Source: Clostridia bacterium
GTDB taxonomy: Bacteria; Bacillota; Clostridia; UMGS1840; HGM11507
Assembly (NCBI GenBank): GCA_017414505.1
Contig: JAFQLQ010000021.1
Location: 1 to 39,256 of the forward strand
DNA length: 39,256 bases
Reading direction: 5' to 3'
Under the pieces are notes generated by a model that saw only the letters and a list, made by a program, of their open reading frames with translations, was not told the DNA's origin and ran no database searches. Positions 32,871-39,256 of the stretch are shown piece by piece. A program made the translations under genes and the position numbers. The stretch's first letter is position 1; each line of letters opens with the position of its first letter.

Positions 32871-32903
32871 AAAAATCCTCTTGCAACGAGCAAGGGGATT
32901 TTT
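32871..32903 (+). terminator. Terminator of the FAD/GH88 unit
   Basis: Stem AAAAATCCTCTTGC (32871-32884) with GCAAGGGGATTTTT (32890-32903), one G-U, loop 5 nt. Confidence 0.85.
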
Positions 32904-32914
32904 AAAATTATATA

Positions 32915-32943
32915 TTGCAAAACACAAAAATTTGTAATATAAT
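32915..32943 (+). promoter_or_regulatory. Promoter of the M14-like gene
   Basis: TTGCAA (32915-32920), 17-nt spacer, TATAAT (32938-32943), about 34 nt upstream of the ATG. Confidence 0.65.
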
Positions 32944-32976
32944 ATAGATATTACAAATCGAAAGGTGAATATTATA

Positions 32977-34023
32977 ATGATTATTCATGATAAATTTGCA
33001 GGCGGAAATATTCTTCACGAAAGAACCGAAGGAAACACGGTTTATTTAAAAAATCAGCTTCGTGATACTCCAAAAGACTGGTTTTACTGGGCTTTTTGTG
33101 CCGAAGGCTTTGCAGGCAGGGAAATTACCTTCTGCTTTGAACAGGCTAACAGAATTGGCTGGTGGGGTCCTGCGGTAAGCTATGACCTTGTAAACTGGCA
33201 CTGGCTTAATCAGGCAGACGGTGAATCCTTCACATATAAATTTGCAGATGACGAAAACAAGGTATATTTTGCACATAATATGCTTTATCATCCCAACAGG
33301 TTTGAAAAGCTTGCCAAAGAGCTTTCTCTGCCCGTTACCGAGTTTTGCACAAGCAGAAAAGGCAGAAGTGTTCCCTGCGTAAAAATGGGCAACGGTACGA
33401 AATCCGTTATTTTCACAGCCCGTCATCACGCCTGCGAAGCAACAGGCTCTTACGTTATGGAGGGGATTTTTAAAGAATTGTGTAACTCCCCCATTGAAGA
33501 TACTTCCGTATTGTTTGTTCCGTTTGTGGATTACGACGGTGCGTTTGACGGTGACCAGGGAAAAGGCAGAGCACCTCACGACCACAACAGAGATTACGAT
33601 GACATTTCCATTTATCCCGAAACAACTGCCATAAAAGCTTATGCAGAGGAAAACGGCTGTAATTTCGGCTTTGATCTGCATTCTCCCTGGCATAAGGGTG
33701 ACGAGCACGATTTTGTGTTTTTAGTAAGAAACAGTGCAGAAAAAATTGCAAGATTTGACAGGCTTTCAAGCTTGTTTGAAGCAGAAATCACTCCCGAATC
33801 CATGAAATATTCCGGCAAAAACGATATTCCGCCGGACACTCTCTGGAATATTCCAAGCAAAAATTTTGCCCGTACTATGATGAAAAGACCTGAATGCGAT
33901 ATTGCATTAACCTTAGAAACCACATATTTCGGAAAAGAAGATAACAAAACCTCGCAGGCTAAGCTTATTGAGCTTGGCAGATGCTATGCAAGAGCAATCA
34001 GAAGATATATAACAGAAAATTAA
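32977..34023 (+). CDS. Zinc carboxypeptidase-like protein (M14 family)
   Basis: 348 residues, no signal peptide. The M14 zinc site is seen as HACE (H151, E154) and H235 in DLHSPWH; HDHNRDY (201-207) fits the substrate-binding Asn-Arg, and TLETTYF near the end contains the likely catalytic Glu. The N-terminal ~125 residues are a beta-rich domain like that of the AGBL/cytosolic carboxypeptidase branch. Such proteins trim C-terminal residues from peptides; some relatives act on modified peptides or amide-linked groups. The best ATG is 32977, with AAAGGTG 9 bases upstream. Placed beside the sugar locus, but with its own promoter and a broken SDR gene after it; a link to polysaccharide use is not shown. 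Confidence 0.83.
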   Translation: MIIHDKFAGGNILHERTEGNTVYLKNQLRDTPKDWFYWAFCAEGFAGREITFCFEQANRIGWWGPAVSYDLVNWHWLNQADGESFTYKFADDENKVYFAHNMLYHPNRFEKLAKELSLPVTEFCTSRKGRSVPCVKMGNGTKSVIFTARHHACEATGSYVMEGIFKELCNSPIEDTSVLFVPFVDYDGAFDGDQGKGRAPHDHNRDYDDISIYPETTAIKAYAEENGCNFGFDLHSPWHKGDEHDFVFLVRNSAEKIARFDRLSSLFEAEITPESMKYSGKNDIPPDTLWNIPSKNFARTMMKRPECDIALTLETTYFGKEDNKTSQAKLIELGRCYARAIRRYITEN

Positions 34024-34038
34024 AGAGGAATTTAAATT

Positions 34039-34294
34039 ATGAATAAAATTGTTTTGGTAACCGGTGCCTCAAGCGGTTACGGAAAAGCAACCCTACAATG
34101 TAAGAGTTACCTGTGTTATTCCCTCATCTGCATCCACAGGATTCCAGAGCGCAAGCGGAATATCCGAGGTAAACGATAAGCTTCTTCCTGAGGATATTGC
34201 AGAAACTGTTCTTTATGTTGCAAATCTTCCTCAGCGTGCTGTTGTTGAAGATGTCACCGTATGGGGTATTGATAAACAAGTCAATCCGCTTTAA
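34039..34294 (+). pseudogene. Short-chain dehydrogenase remnant with internal deletion
   Basis: The start is intact: ATG at 34039 with AAAGAGGA upstream, then NKIVLVTGASSGYGKA, the cofactor-binding N-terminus of an SDR. After codon 17 (near 34090) the frame changes and the text jumps to YNVRVTCVIPSSASTGF, which corresponds to the segment after the catalytic Tyr-Lys in an SDR, and runs to EDIAETVLYVANLPQRA and a normal end. About 150 residues including the catalytic Ser-Tyr-Lys are lost. The original length would be about 240. No functional enzyme remains. Nearest known family by the tail is YdfG-like. It was probably co-transcribed with the M14-like gene. Confidence 0.85.
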
Positions 34295-34300
34295 TATTTA

Positions 34301-34340
34301 AAAAAGGCTGTCTCACTAAAAAGCGAGGCAGTCTTTTTTT
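34301..34340 (+). terminator. Terminator after the SDR remnant
   Basis: GGCTGTCTC (34306-34314) pairs with GAGGCAGTC (34325-34333) allowing two G-U pairs, with A-run before and a T7 run after. Confidence 0.8.
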
Positions 34341-34351
34341 AACATTTTTTG

Positions 34352-34380
34352 TTGACTTTGTTATCTTTGTGTGATATTAT
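34352..34380 (+). promoter_or_regulatory. Promoter of the DeoR/GH32 unit
   Basis: TTGACT (34352-34357), 17-nt spacer, TATTAT (34375-34380), 29 nt upstream of the DeoR ATG. Confidence 0.65.
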
Positions 34381-34409
34381 ATATTTAACAACAGAAAGGG
34401 GTAATCAAT

Positions 34410-35147
34410 ATGAATACAAGACAGCAGGATATTCTTAATCTTACTGAAAAGCATGGTGAGATAACTATTAAGGCGTTAGCGGAGGCTTTAAAGGTTTCCG
34501 AAATGACCATTCACCGCGATCTTGATTTTTTACAGGATGAAAAGCTTATTCACAAGAAACGCGGCGCGGCTGTATTTATAGAAAATTCGTACCGGAATTC
34601 CTCCGATTTTTATTTAAAAGAAAAAAGAGAAATCGGCAAAAAGGCTGCCACCCTGCTTTCTCAGGGGCAATCAGTGATTTTTGATAACAGCACAACGGCA
34701 ATAGAATGTGCACGCTGTCTTGATGAAAACATTTCCCTTACCTGCTACACAACCAATCTCGAAATATCGCAGATAATTTCAAAAAACAGAAATCACATTC
34801 TTTACTGCAGCGGAGGATATTATTTCCCTGATTCAAGCGGTTTTATAGGAAAACAGGCAGAGGATTTTGTTTCGCAGGTAAAAGCTGATATTGCCATTGT
34901 GGGTGCGAGCGGAATTTCCCTTGAAAATGGCATAACAAATCCTTATCCTATGCACAACATTCTGCAAAACAAAATAATACACAGCGCAAAACGTTGTATT
35001 CTTGTTGCCGACCATTCCAAGTTTGACAGAACTGCTATGGAAAAAACGGCAGAGCTTTCGGATATTGATATGATAATTACCGATTCGGGAATATCGGAAG
35101 AATTACTTGAAAAATACAGAAAACACATCGAAATTATAACAGTCTGA
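34410..35147 (+). CDS. DeoR-family transcriptional regulator
   Basis: 245 residues. The DeoR helix-turn-helix fills residues 1-57 (RQQDILNLTEKHGEITIKAL then VSEMTIHRDLDFLQDE). The rest is the DeoR sensor domain, with IGKKAATLL, VIFDNSTTAIECARCL, AIVGASGIS and LVADHSKFDRTAM in the usual order. Such regulators sense sugar phosphates and usually repress a neighbouring sugar operon. The following GH32-like gene begins 12 bp after the stop, so it is the likely target together with the regulator itself. ATG with AAAGGGG upstream. Confidence 0.95.
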   Translation: MNTRQQDILNLTEKHGEITIKALAEALKVSEMTIHRDLDFLQDEKLIHKKRGAAVFIENSYRNSSDFYLKEKREIGKKAATLLSQGQSVIFDNSTTAIECARCLDENISLTCYTTNLEISQIISKNRNHILYCSGGYYFPDSSGFIGKQAEDFVSQVKADIAIVGASGISLENGITNPYPMHNILQNKIIHSAKRCILVADHSKFDRTAMEKTAELSDIDMIITDSGISEELLEKYRKHIEIITV

Positions 35148-35159
35148 GGAGAGCAGATT

Positions 35160-36689
35160 ATGAAAAATTTAATTAATTCATCAAGAAAATTAAGAGAAAA
35201 ACTTTTAGCCGATCCCTACCGCCCCACATATCATTTTGCATTTCCCGAGGATAATGGCTTTCCCGGAGATTCCAACGGTGCGTTCTTTGCCGACGGAGTT
35301 TATCATATTATGTATCTTTACTTAAATTCCGAAACAAACGGATATCATTGGGGGCACATATCTTCTGTTGACCTTCTTCACTGGCGCCATCATCCCGATG
35401 CGCTTACCGTTCACAACGGTGACAGAGGCTGTTTCAGCGGTGGTGCTTTTGTGGACGATGATAAAACCGCTTATCTTTCATTCTGGAAATTCCCGTCTGC
35501 CGACGAAAAGGGTGATAACGGAGGAATTGCCCTTGCATATTCCAGACCGCCCTACGAAAAATGGGAACGTATGGAACCCATTGCAATTGAGGGAAGCCGC
35601 GAAGTATGGGGAACCGTTGATATAGAAATTGACGGAAAAACCGAACATATTTCCTGTGCCGATCCAAGCAACATATGGAAAAAAGACGGTTACTATTACA
35701 TTCAGAACGGAAACAAGTGTGTTCTTGATGCATATGGCAGAGATGAAAATTCGGAAAAAAAATACAAAGGCGACTGGACAGATTTATTCCGTTCAAAGGA
35801 TTTGAAAAACTGGGAATTTGTTCACCGTTTTTACAAAAATCCCCGTCTGAATGAGGACTGGCCCGATGAAACTGAGGACGATATGTGCCCGAGCTTTCTG
35901 CCCCTTTACGATGCAAAGGAAAACGGAAAATTTACGGGAAAATGGTTACAGCTTTTCATTGCTCATAACAGAGGATGTCAGTATTACGTGGGTACTTATG
36001 AAAATGAAATTTTCACTCCCGAACATCACGGGAGAATGTCGTGGAACGATATTGCATATTTTGCTCCCGAAGCCCTTATTGACGGTAAAAACAGACACAT
36101 TATATGGACATGGCTTCGCGGCAATATTGAAAACGATTTTAAAAAATTCGGATGGAGCGGTGTTTTCGGATTTCCGAGAACTGTATGGTGGCAGAATAAT
36201 CAGCTTTATATGGCACCTGCAAGTGAGCTTGATTTACTTGAATACAACAAAAAAGTTCCGGAAATTCACCCCGATAATTCTATTGAGGTCAACGATGGAG
36301 AGCTGTTCCGTCTGAAAGCTGAAATTGATATAAAAAATCAGGACATAACCGGTTTTTCCGTAAAAAGAAGCGATGACGGAAAAGTTCACACAGATATTTA
36401 CTATGACAAAAATAACAACACTCTTGTTTTAGATGCAAAAAACAGTGGAAAATACGGCTGGAAAATAAAAGAAGAAGCTCCCCTTTCGCTTGGATGCGAT
36501 GAAACTCTTAAGCTTGATATTTTCGTTGATAAATCAGTAATTGAAGTTTATGCAAACGAAAAGCAGGCAATATGCAGAAGAGTTTATCCCAAAAATCCCA
36601 TAGGAACAAAGGGAATTAAGCTGATAGGTGATAAAAACAGTATTTTAAAAATTGAACTTTCAGATATGTCGCCTGCAAATCCGTACTGA
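35160..36689 (+). CDS. GH32-like glycosidase (divergent beta-fructosidase fold)
   Basis: 509 residues, no signal peptide. The GH32 five-blade propeller is seen by PGDSNGAFF (D37, nucleophile position of the family's NDPNG), GCFSGGAF (90-97), and CADPSNIW (166-173), where the family normally has RDP. The acid/base motif usually written EC(P) reads EDDMCPSF (239-246): the residue before Cys is Met, with acidic residues just upstream. The C-terminal beta-sandwich is clear: LDIFVDKSVIEVYAN and AICRRVYP. GH32 enzymes cleave fructosides; the changes at two signature sites mean the substrate may differ. GH43-like or other members of the clan are the alternative. GAGGAG precedes ATG; co-transcribed with DeoR. 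Confidence 0.85.
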   Translation: MKNLINSSRKLREKLLADPYRPTYHFAFPEDNGFPGDSNGAFFADGVYHIMYLYLNSETNGYHWGHISSVDLLHWRHHPDALTVHNGDRGCFSGGAFVDDDKTAYLSFWKFPSADEKGDNGGIALAYSRPPYEKWERMEPIAIEGSREVWGTVDIEIDGKTEHISCADPSNIWKKDGYYYIQNGNKCVLDAYGRDENSEKKYKGDWTDLFRSKDLKNWEFVHRFYKNPRLNEDWPDETEDDMCPSFLPLYDAKENGKFTGKWLQLFIAHNRGCQYYVGTYENEIFTPEHHGRMSWNDIAYFAPEALIDGKNRHIIWTWLRGNIENDFKKFGWSGVFGFPRTVWWQNNQLYMAPASELDLLEYNKKVPEIHPDNSIEVNDGELFRLKAEIDIKNQDITGFSVKRSDDGKVHTDIYYDKNNNTLVLDAKNSGKYGWKIKEEAPLSLGCDETLKLDIFVDKSVIEVYANEKQAICRRVYPKNPIGTKGIKLIGDKNSILKIELSDMSPANPY

Positions 36690-36701
36690 TAAGGGTTAAC
36701 A

Positions 36702-36750
36702 AAAGCCACTCAAATCGCTGTTTCTGCGAATTTAGTGGCTTTAATTTTTC
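36702..36750. terminator. Bidirectional terminator between GH32-like and fic genes
   Basis: AAAGCCACT (36702-36710) pairs with AGTGGCTTT (36734-36742); the inner AAATCGC/GCGAATTT extends it. T-rich stretches flank both sides. Confidence 0.8.
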
Positions 36751-37355
36751 TATAAATCTTCCGCTTTAAATGCGGTATATCCCTCATAATGATAACTGTT
36801 GTCTATTCCTTTCATATAAACATCTCTGTCGTTTATCTTATCTGTAAGAGCCTGTTTTAAAACGTGTTTTATCTCAATGTCACGAATAGGGCTTCGCTCC
36901 ATAGCAAGTAAATAATCCTCTTTATCAACCCTGCTCCAGTCCACAACCATACCCAATTCCTTTTTTAAGATAAGGTCAAGCCAAATTCTCGTGCTTCTTC
37001 CGTTGCCTTCTCTGAAAGGATGCGCTATATTCATTTCCACATACTTTTCAACTATTTCTTCAAAGGTAGACTGTGGCATATTACTTACATTCTCAAGAGC
37101 CGCTTCAAGATACATAAGCGGTGCAAACCTGAAAGCGCCTTTTGCAATATTTACATCTCTCACCTCGCCTGCAAAGAAGTAAATATCTTCAAATAAATAC
37201 TTATGAATAAAAGAAAGAGACGAAAACTTTCCCACTTCAAGCTTATCAAGCAAACCTTTTTCAAAAAGCTCAACTGCCTTTTTTTTACTGATTTTTTCTT
37301 CAACTCGTGCAAGCTCTGCCGAATCTGTAATACCAAGTTTATTTTCCAACGCCAC
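36750..37355 (-). CDS. Fic/DOC-family protein, class III (self-inhibited)
   Basis: 201 residues. The Fic core has HPFREGNGR (112-120), with the catalytic His and the anion-binding Gly-Asn-Gly loop. The flap segment is around IAKGAFRFAP (70-79). Fic enzymes usually transfer AMP from ATP to a target protein. Near the C-terminus SYHYEG (187-192) matches the S/TxxxEG inhibitory motif, with E191 as the Glu that blocks ATP; position at the C-end marks class III, where no separate antitoxin is needed. GTG start with AGGAGGTG upstream. An Xre regulator lies upstream on the same strand, about 100 bp away, but fic has its own promoter. Target unknown. Confidence 0.9.
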   Translation of the reverse strand: MALENKLGITDSAELARVEEKISKKKAVELFEKGLLDKLEVGKFSSLSFIHKYLFEDIYFFAGEVRDVNIAKGAFRFAPLMYLEAALENVSNMPQSTFEEIVEKYVEMNIAHPFREGNGRSTRIWLDLILKKELGMVVDWSRVDKEDYLLAMERSPIRDIEIKHVLKQALTDKINDRDVYMKGIDNSYHYEGYTAFKAEDL

Positions 37356-37376
37356 AATAACACCTCCTGTATAATA

Positions 37377-37405
37377 ATTTTATCATTAAATGCTGATATT
37401 GTCAA
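37377..37405 (-). promoter_or_regulatory. Promoter of the fic gene
   Basis: On the minus strand TTGACA (37400-37405), 17-nt spacer, TAAAAT (37377-37382). Confidence 0.65.
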
Positions 37406-37423
37406 TGAATAGATTGAGTAACA

Positions 37424-37458
37424 AAAAAGTGCCTGCTCCAAAATTAGAACAATGCACT
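37424..37458 (-). terminator. Terminator-like hairpin after the xre gene
   Basis: On the minus strand AGTGC (37454-37458) pairs with GCACT (37429-37433) followed by a T6 run. It overlaps the xre stop codon. The stem is short, so moderate support. Confidence 0.5.
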
Positions 37459-37747
37459 ATTCTTCAGTAATTTTTTCTAAAAAATCAATTAAAGCTTTTT
37501 GTTGAGATTCATTCATCTTTTTATACAAACTTAAAATTTTATTTTCATTGTTTTCGTCAGAAAAGAACCTCTCCAATGAAATTTCAAGAGCGTCGCAAAT
37601 ATACGATAAATATTCAACAGTAGGCTGTTTCTTTCCCAGCTCCAAATCTCGTAAATAGCTTTGAGATACGCCGGACATATTTGCAAGCTTGTTTACGGTT
37701 ATGTTCTTTTTCTCTCTGTAAAATGTGATTTTTTCTCCAACATTCAT
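37457..37747 (-). CDS. Xre-family helix-turn-helix regulator
   Basis: 96 residues. The HTH_3 domain fills about 5-60: EKITFYREKKNITVNKLANM, then SGVSQSYLRDLELGKKQP and ALEISLERFF. The remaining ~35 residues are a charged helix (ENKILSLYKKMNES...), perhaps for dimerisation. GAGGTG lies upstream of the ATG. It is divergent from the stalk-domain protein gene at 37874 and precedes fic; either may be its target. The shared 126-bp gap holds the promoter of the stalk gene. Confidence 0.92.
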   Translation of the reverse strand: MNVGEKITFYREKKNITVNKLANMSGVSQSYLRDLELGKKQPTVEYLSYICDALEISLERFFSDENNENKILSLYKKMNESQQKALIDFLEKITEE

Positions 37748-37812
37748 AGCTACACCTCATTTTTATAGATATATTTTATCATATTTATAAAAATAATATT
37801 ACATCTAAAGTA

Positions 37813-37841
37813 TTGACAAATTATATTTATTGATATATAAT
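37813..37841 (+). promoter_or_regulatory. Promoter of the stalk-domain protein gene
   Basis: Perfect TTGACA (37813-37818), 17-nt spacer, perfect TATAAT (37836-37841); AAGGAG (37861-37866) and the ATG at 37874 follow. Confidence 0.75.
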
Positions 37842-37873
37842 TTATATCATAAAATATAAAAAGGAGTATTTAT

Positions 37874-39184
37874 ATGAAAAAAACATTGAAATTTTCTATC
37901 ACACTTCTAATCATTATTGGGATTCTGATTTCGGTTATCTCAGTAAACGCATCTGAACAGGTTAAAGTAAAAATTGATAACAACGAGATTTCATTTGATG
38001 TCCCGCCACAATTGATAGGTGGCAGAACTATGGTTCCCTTAAGAGCTATATTTGAAGCACTGGGTGCCACTGTTCAATGGGATGATTCTACTCAAACCGT
38101 TGTTGCTTACAACGAAGTATCTATCGTTAAAGCTACCATCAACAACAACATTATGACAGTTAACAACATTGAAAAAACAATGGATGTTGCTCCTATGTTG
38201 GTTGACGGCAGAACTTTGGTTCCTGCTCGTTTTGTTGCAGAAGCTTTTAACTGTGGCGTAAACTGGAACGCTGATGAGTGGACAGTATATATTACCACTA
38301 CTCCTATCGATTACAGCAATGTTGAAAAGGATATTTCTAATGTACCTGATAATACAATTAACAGCGCAGCTAATGTAAATATCCCTCAGAATACAAATAA
38401 TACCGTTTTGTTAAACGAGTATTCATTCGATCCTACACGAACACTCAGCATTGTTAATACAGAATTTATCCGTGGAAACGAAGCTAACAATATAATTAAA
38501 TCTGAAAATCAATTTAACGACGAGCCTTCCGCTAATCAAGAATGGATTATTCTATCTTTCGATGTTAATTACATTTCTTCTTCCGACGGAATTAACGATG
38601 AATTATCCGCATCAGATGTCATATATAAAGATACATTTTTTACAGAAGCAGGAAATTCAATTCCTGTTTATGATTTAGCAACATTAGGAGATCGCTATGG
38701 TGCGTATGGAGTTTTCAGGGTTAAAATGTACCCGGGGAGTTCATCAAAAATTGTAATAGGACTATTAACTGATAAAAATATAGGAAATATAAAACTTAAA
38801 GTTCCCAACAAAAGAGACAATACGGTTACATGGATTCCTTGCATTTCCGGTTCGACTTCATATTCTGCAGCAACGGAAAATAAAACACATTCTTCAAATA
38901 ATACATCATATCAAGGTGAACAGTATTATCCCGGTACATCAGCACCTACTTATACATCTGTCACAGGTGTGGCACTAAAAAAAATAGCTTCCAGCGATAT
39001 ACACATATACGATTATGATTATAACAATTGCACTAAATACTGGGATGAACTTATTGCCCGGGGATGGTACATTTACAGTAAAAAATCCGATTCTGATTCT
39101 CTTACAGTTCATTTTGCAAAAGGTTCAGAAATGATTACTGTTTGTTCGCAGATTTCGTTCAATGAGGTATGGATTTTATACTGA
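37874..39184 (+). CDS. Secreted stalk-domain (CuAO_N-like) protein with DUF4352-like region
   Basis: 436 residues. Signal peptide (1-26, ending VNA). The stalk domain (about 28-140) has the paired motifs GGRTMVPLRAIFEALGATV and DGRTLVPARFVAEAF, like the N-terminal domain of the secreted nuclease at 4000-5286. Residues about 175-320 are beta-rich with EWIILSFDVNYISSSDG and SSKIVIGLL, similar to the DUF4352/telokin-like fold. The last ~100 residues, rich in Ser, Thr and Tyr, are unknown and have no SLH or sortase motif. ATG with AAGGAG upstream. Function unknown; possibly a surface binding protein. Confidence 0.85.
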   Translation: MKKTLKFSITLLIIIGILISVISVNASEQVKVKIDNNEISFDVPPQLIGGRTMVPLRAIFEALGATVQWDDSTQTVVAYNEVSIVKATINNNIMTVNNIEKTMDVAPMLVDGRTLVPARFVAEAFNCGVNWNADEWTVYITTTPIDYSNVEKDISNVPDNTINSAANVNIPQNTNNTVLLNEYSFDPTRTLSIVNTEFIRGNEANNIIKSENQFNDEPSANQEWIILSFDVNYISSSDGINDELSASDVIYKDTFFTEAGNSIPVYDLATLGDRYGAYGVFRVKMYPGSSSKIVIGLLTDKNIGNIKLKVPNKRDNTVTWIPCISGSTSYSAATENKTHSSNNTSYQGEQYYPGTSAPTYTSVTGVALKKIASSDIHIYDYDYNNCTKYWDELIARGWYIYSKKSDSDSLTVHFAKGSEMITVCSQISFNEVWILY

Positions 39185-39236
39185 TACTACCAAAGAATTA
39201 ATAATTGTAAAAAATTTTAAATATAATAACAAAGTA

Positions 39237-39256
39237 TTGACATACGTAAAGTTAAA
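39237..39256 (+). promoter_or_regulatory. Incomplete promoter at the right edge
   Basis: A TTGACA hexamer at 39237-39242, at the very end of the window, would be the -35 of a next gene on the plus strand; its -10 is beyond the window. The 39185-39236 stretch is A/T-rich and holds no clear terminator. Confidence 0.35.

Noticed and set aside
33046..33708. 220-residue minus-strand frame inside the M14-like gene
   Set aside because: Cysteine-rich antisense shadow without start signals or family motifs; the plus strand has the M14 motifs.
36750..37747. Classical two-gene toxin-antitoxin module
   Set aside because: Fic carries its own inhibitory motif and the two genes have separate promoter and terminator signals; a TA pair is not required by the sequence.

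Overview
The window looks like chromosome from a low-GC, anaerobic Firmicute of the class Clostridia, probably an uncultured gut-type species. The signs are a glycyl-radical-enzyme activase, S-layer-homology (SLH) and copper-amine-oxidase-like 'stalk' surface proteins, AGGAGG-type ribosome binding sites with GTG and TTG starts, sigma-A promoters with 17-nt spacers, tRNAs with encoded CCA, and the rsmG-noc pair. Genus cannot be told from sequence reading alone.

Left part (1-8280): the 3' end of a large serine recombinase (remnant of an integrated element), an orphan glycyl-radical activase, a two-gene secreted SLH / FG-GAP unit, and a secreted nuclease of the DNA-entry type with a surface stalk domain. 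Upstream of the nuclease is a strong promoter followed by three hairpins, the last terminator-like, which I read as an undescribed small RNA or an attenuated leader. Next come noc and rsmG (a housekeeping pair, but without soj/spo0J), a five-tRNA operon (Gly, Arg, His, Gln, Lys), and a small inverted-repeat element.

Centre (8277-32851): a polysaccharide utilisation locus. A two-component system (HK and LuxR-type regulator) is divergent from a sugar ABC importer (lipoprotein and two permeases, no ATPase). The importer is followed on the same strand, with tiny gaps or overlaps, by six large secreted proteins: two polysaccharide lyase family 8 (PL8)-like enzymes, two companions built from an unrecognised ~160-residue beta-rich module, and two SLH proteins. 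A second unit encodes an FAD oxidoreductase with two FAD domains in one chain and a GH88 unsaturated glucuronyl hydrolase. The logic is: lyases cut a uronate-containing polymer (hyaluronan-, chondroitin-, xanthan- or glucuronan-like) at the cell surface, the importer takes up unsaturated oligosaccharides, and GH88 removes the unsaturated uronyl end. No sulfatase is present, so the polymer may be unsulfated, or sulfatases may lie elsewhere.

Right part (32915-39256): an M14-type metallocarboxypeptidase-like gene, a short-chain dehydrogenase wrecked by an internal deletion, a DeoR regulator with a divergent GH32-like glycosidase, an Xre regulator beside a class III (self-inhibited) Fic protein, and a secreted stalk-domain protein. 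The most unusual items are the PL8 surface locus with its repeated unknown module, the structured RNA upstream of the nuclease, and the double-FAD protein.
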